Part shown: one piece after another, positions 4,990-5,312 of the stretch
Layout: each line of letters begins with the position of its first letter
How positions within the stretch are numbered: position 1 is the stretch's first letter
NCBI GenBank assembly: GCA_947456005.1
Contig: CANGRP010000182.1
Location: forward strand, 1-5,312
Origin: Caulobacteraceae bacterium
Lineage (GTDB): Bacteria > Pseudomonadota > Alphaproteobacteria > Caulobacterales > Caulobacteraceae
Length of the DNA: 5,312 nucleotides
Direction: 5' to 3'
Notes under the pieces: generated by a model
Database searches by the model: none
Told to the model about the DNA's origin: nothing
Seen by the model: the letters and a program-made list of their open reading frames with translations, nothing else
Program-made: the position numbers and the translations under genes

Positions 4990-5312
4990 TCAGGTCCCCG
5001 CCTGTCCCTTCAGCCGCGCCGCCGCCTCTCGCGCCTCGGCCTCGCGGCGGGGTATCATGGGCGCCATGCGGGTCTTGTAGGCTTCGAGGATCGCCGCCGG
5101 GGCTGTCTCCGGACGACCGGACTCAAAGGGCGGGGCGGGGGCGTATTCCAGGCCCAGCTGCAGCGTCTTCGCCAGGTCCTCGCCGCCGACCTCCGCCAGG
5201 ACGGTCAGGGCGAAATCGATCCCCGCCGTGACGCCGCCGCCGGTGATGACGTTACCGTCGCGCACCACACGGCCAGGATCGGGCGTCGCTCCGAAAAGGG
5301 GCAGGAGATGGC
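4990..5312 (-). CDS. DJ-1/PfpI family protein, isocyanide hydratase-like, C-terminal part
   Basis: The visible ~106 residues are the C-terminal half of a DJ-1/PfpI (class I glutamine amidotransferase-like) protein. The frame is open to the right edge, so the start and the catalytic Cys are outside the window. Visible landmarks, counted from the first complete codon, are LLPLFGATP (2-10), VVRDGNVITGGGVTAGIDFAL (15-35) and LGLEYAPAPPF (around 54-64). These closely resemble bacterial cyclohexyl-isocyanide hydratases (InhA type), which hydrate isonitriles to N-formamides. The GTG at 5268 is internal and not the start. The stop is TGA at 4992-4990, converging on phoD across 24 bases with no clear terminator. 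Without the nucleophile region, a general PfpI-family or AraC-linked amidotransferase-like role cannot be excluded, so the family call is firm and the hydratase activity is inferred. Confidence 0.85.
   Translation of the reverse strand, partial: HLLPLFGATPDPGRVVRDGNVITGGGVTAGIDFALTVLAEVGGEDLAKTLQLGLEYAPAPPFESGRPETAPAAILEAYKTRMAPMIPRREAEAREAAARLKGQAGT

Noticed and set aside
4961..4994. CCTGA ... TCAGG inverted repeat between phoD and the PfpI-like gene
   Set aside because: The symmetry comes from two convergent TGA stop codons. The stem is only 5 bases with a 24-base loop and no T tract.
1..5312. A defence system, biosynthetic cluster, prophage or other novel multi-gene system
   Set aside because: Every substantial frame is explained by a known housekeeping or metabolic family. 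There are no integrases, transposases, toxin-antitoxin pairs, repeats of array type or unknown conserved genes.

Overview
This window looks like a stretch of core chromosome from a very G+C-rich alphaproteobacterium. The best guess is the Caulobacterales (Caulobacter, Phenylobacterium or Brevundimonas relatives). That rests on the strong GC bias at third codon positions, long spurious ORFs in alternative frames, the tadA / rluB / rsmD neighbourhood, and the style of the proteins. The genus is inference. I see no tRNA, rRNA, CRISPR array, insertion sequence, prophage or obvious foreign island, and no gap between genes longer than about 80 bases.

Layout from left to right. The window opens inside the 3' end of a dienelactone-hydrolase-family gene (+, ending at 346). 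It runs tail to tail into tadA (-, 308-808), the tRNA wobble adenosine deaminase. tadA is head to head with rluB (+, 800-2026), a 23S rRNA pseudouridine synthase with a long basic Pro/Gly/Lys/Arg tail. The two start codons fall within 9 bases of each other, inside a short near-palindrome. The rluB tail then overlaps by 140 bases the 3' end of an enoyl-CoA hydratase/isomerase-family gene on the opposite strand (-, 1887-2687). That gene diverges across a 61-base gap from rsmD (+, 2749-3324), the 16S rRNA G966 methyltransferase. After an 81-base gap with promoter-like sequence comes a phoD-like, Tat-exported alkaline phosphatase (+, 3406-4965). It converges with a DJ-1/PfpI-family gene resembling cyclohexyl-isocyanide hydratase (-, 4990 to beyond the right edge).

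How the genes relate. tadA, rluB and rsmD form an RNA-modification neighbourhood serving translation: tRNA decoding, large-subunit rRNA and small-subunit rRNA. The enoyl-CoA hydratase gene sits on the opposite strand between rluB and rsmD and looks like an insertion into that group. The phosphatase is a phosphate-scavenging gene that probably has its own promoter, and the outer hydrolase and PfpI-like genes have no evident link to the rest. No novel multi-gene system is evident. The most interesting features are architectural: deep antisense overlaps, a shared start region, and a Pho-box-like half-site in front of phoD.
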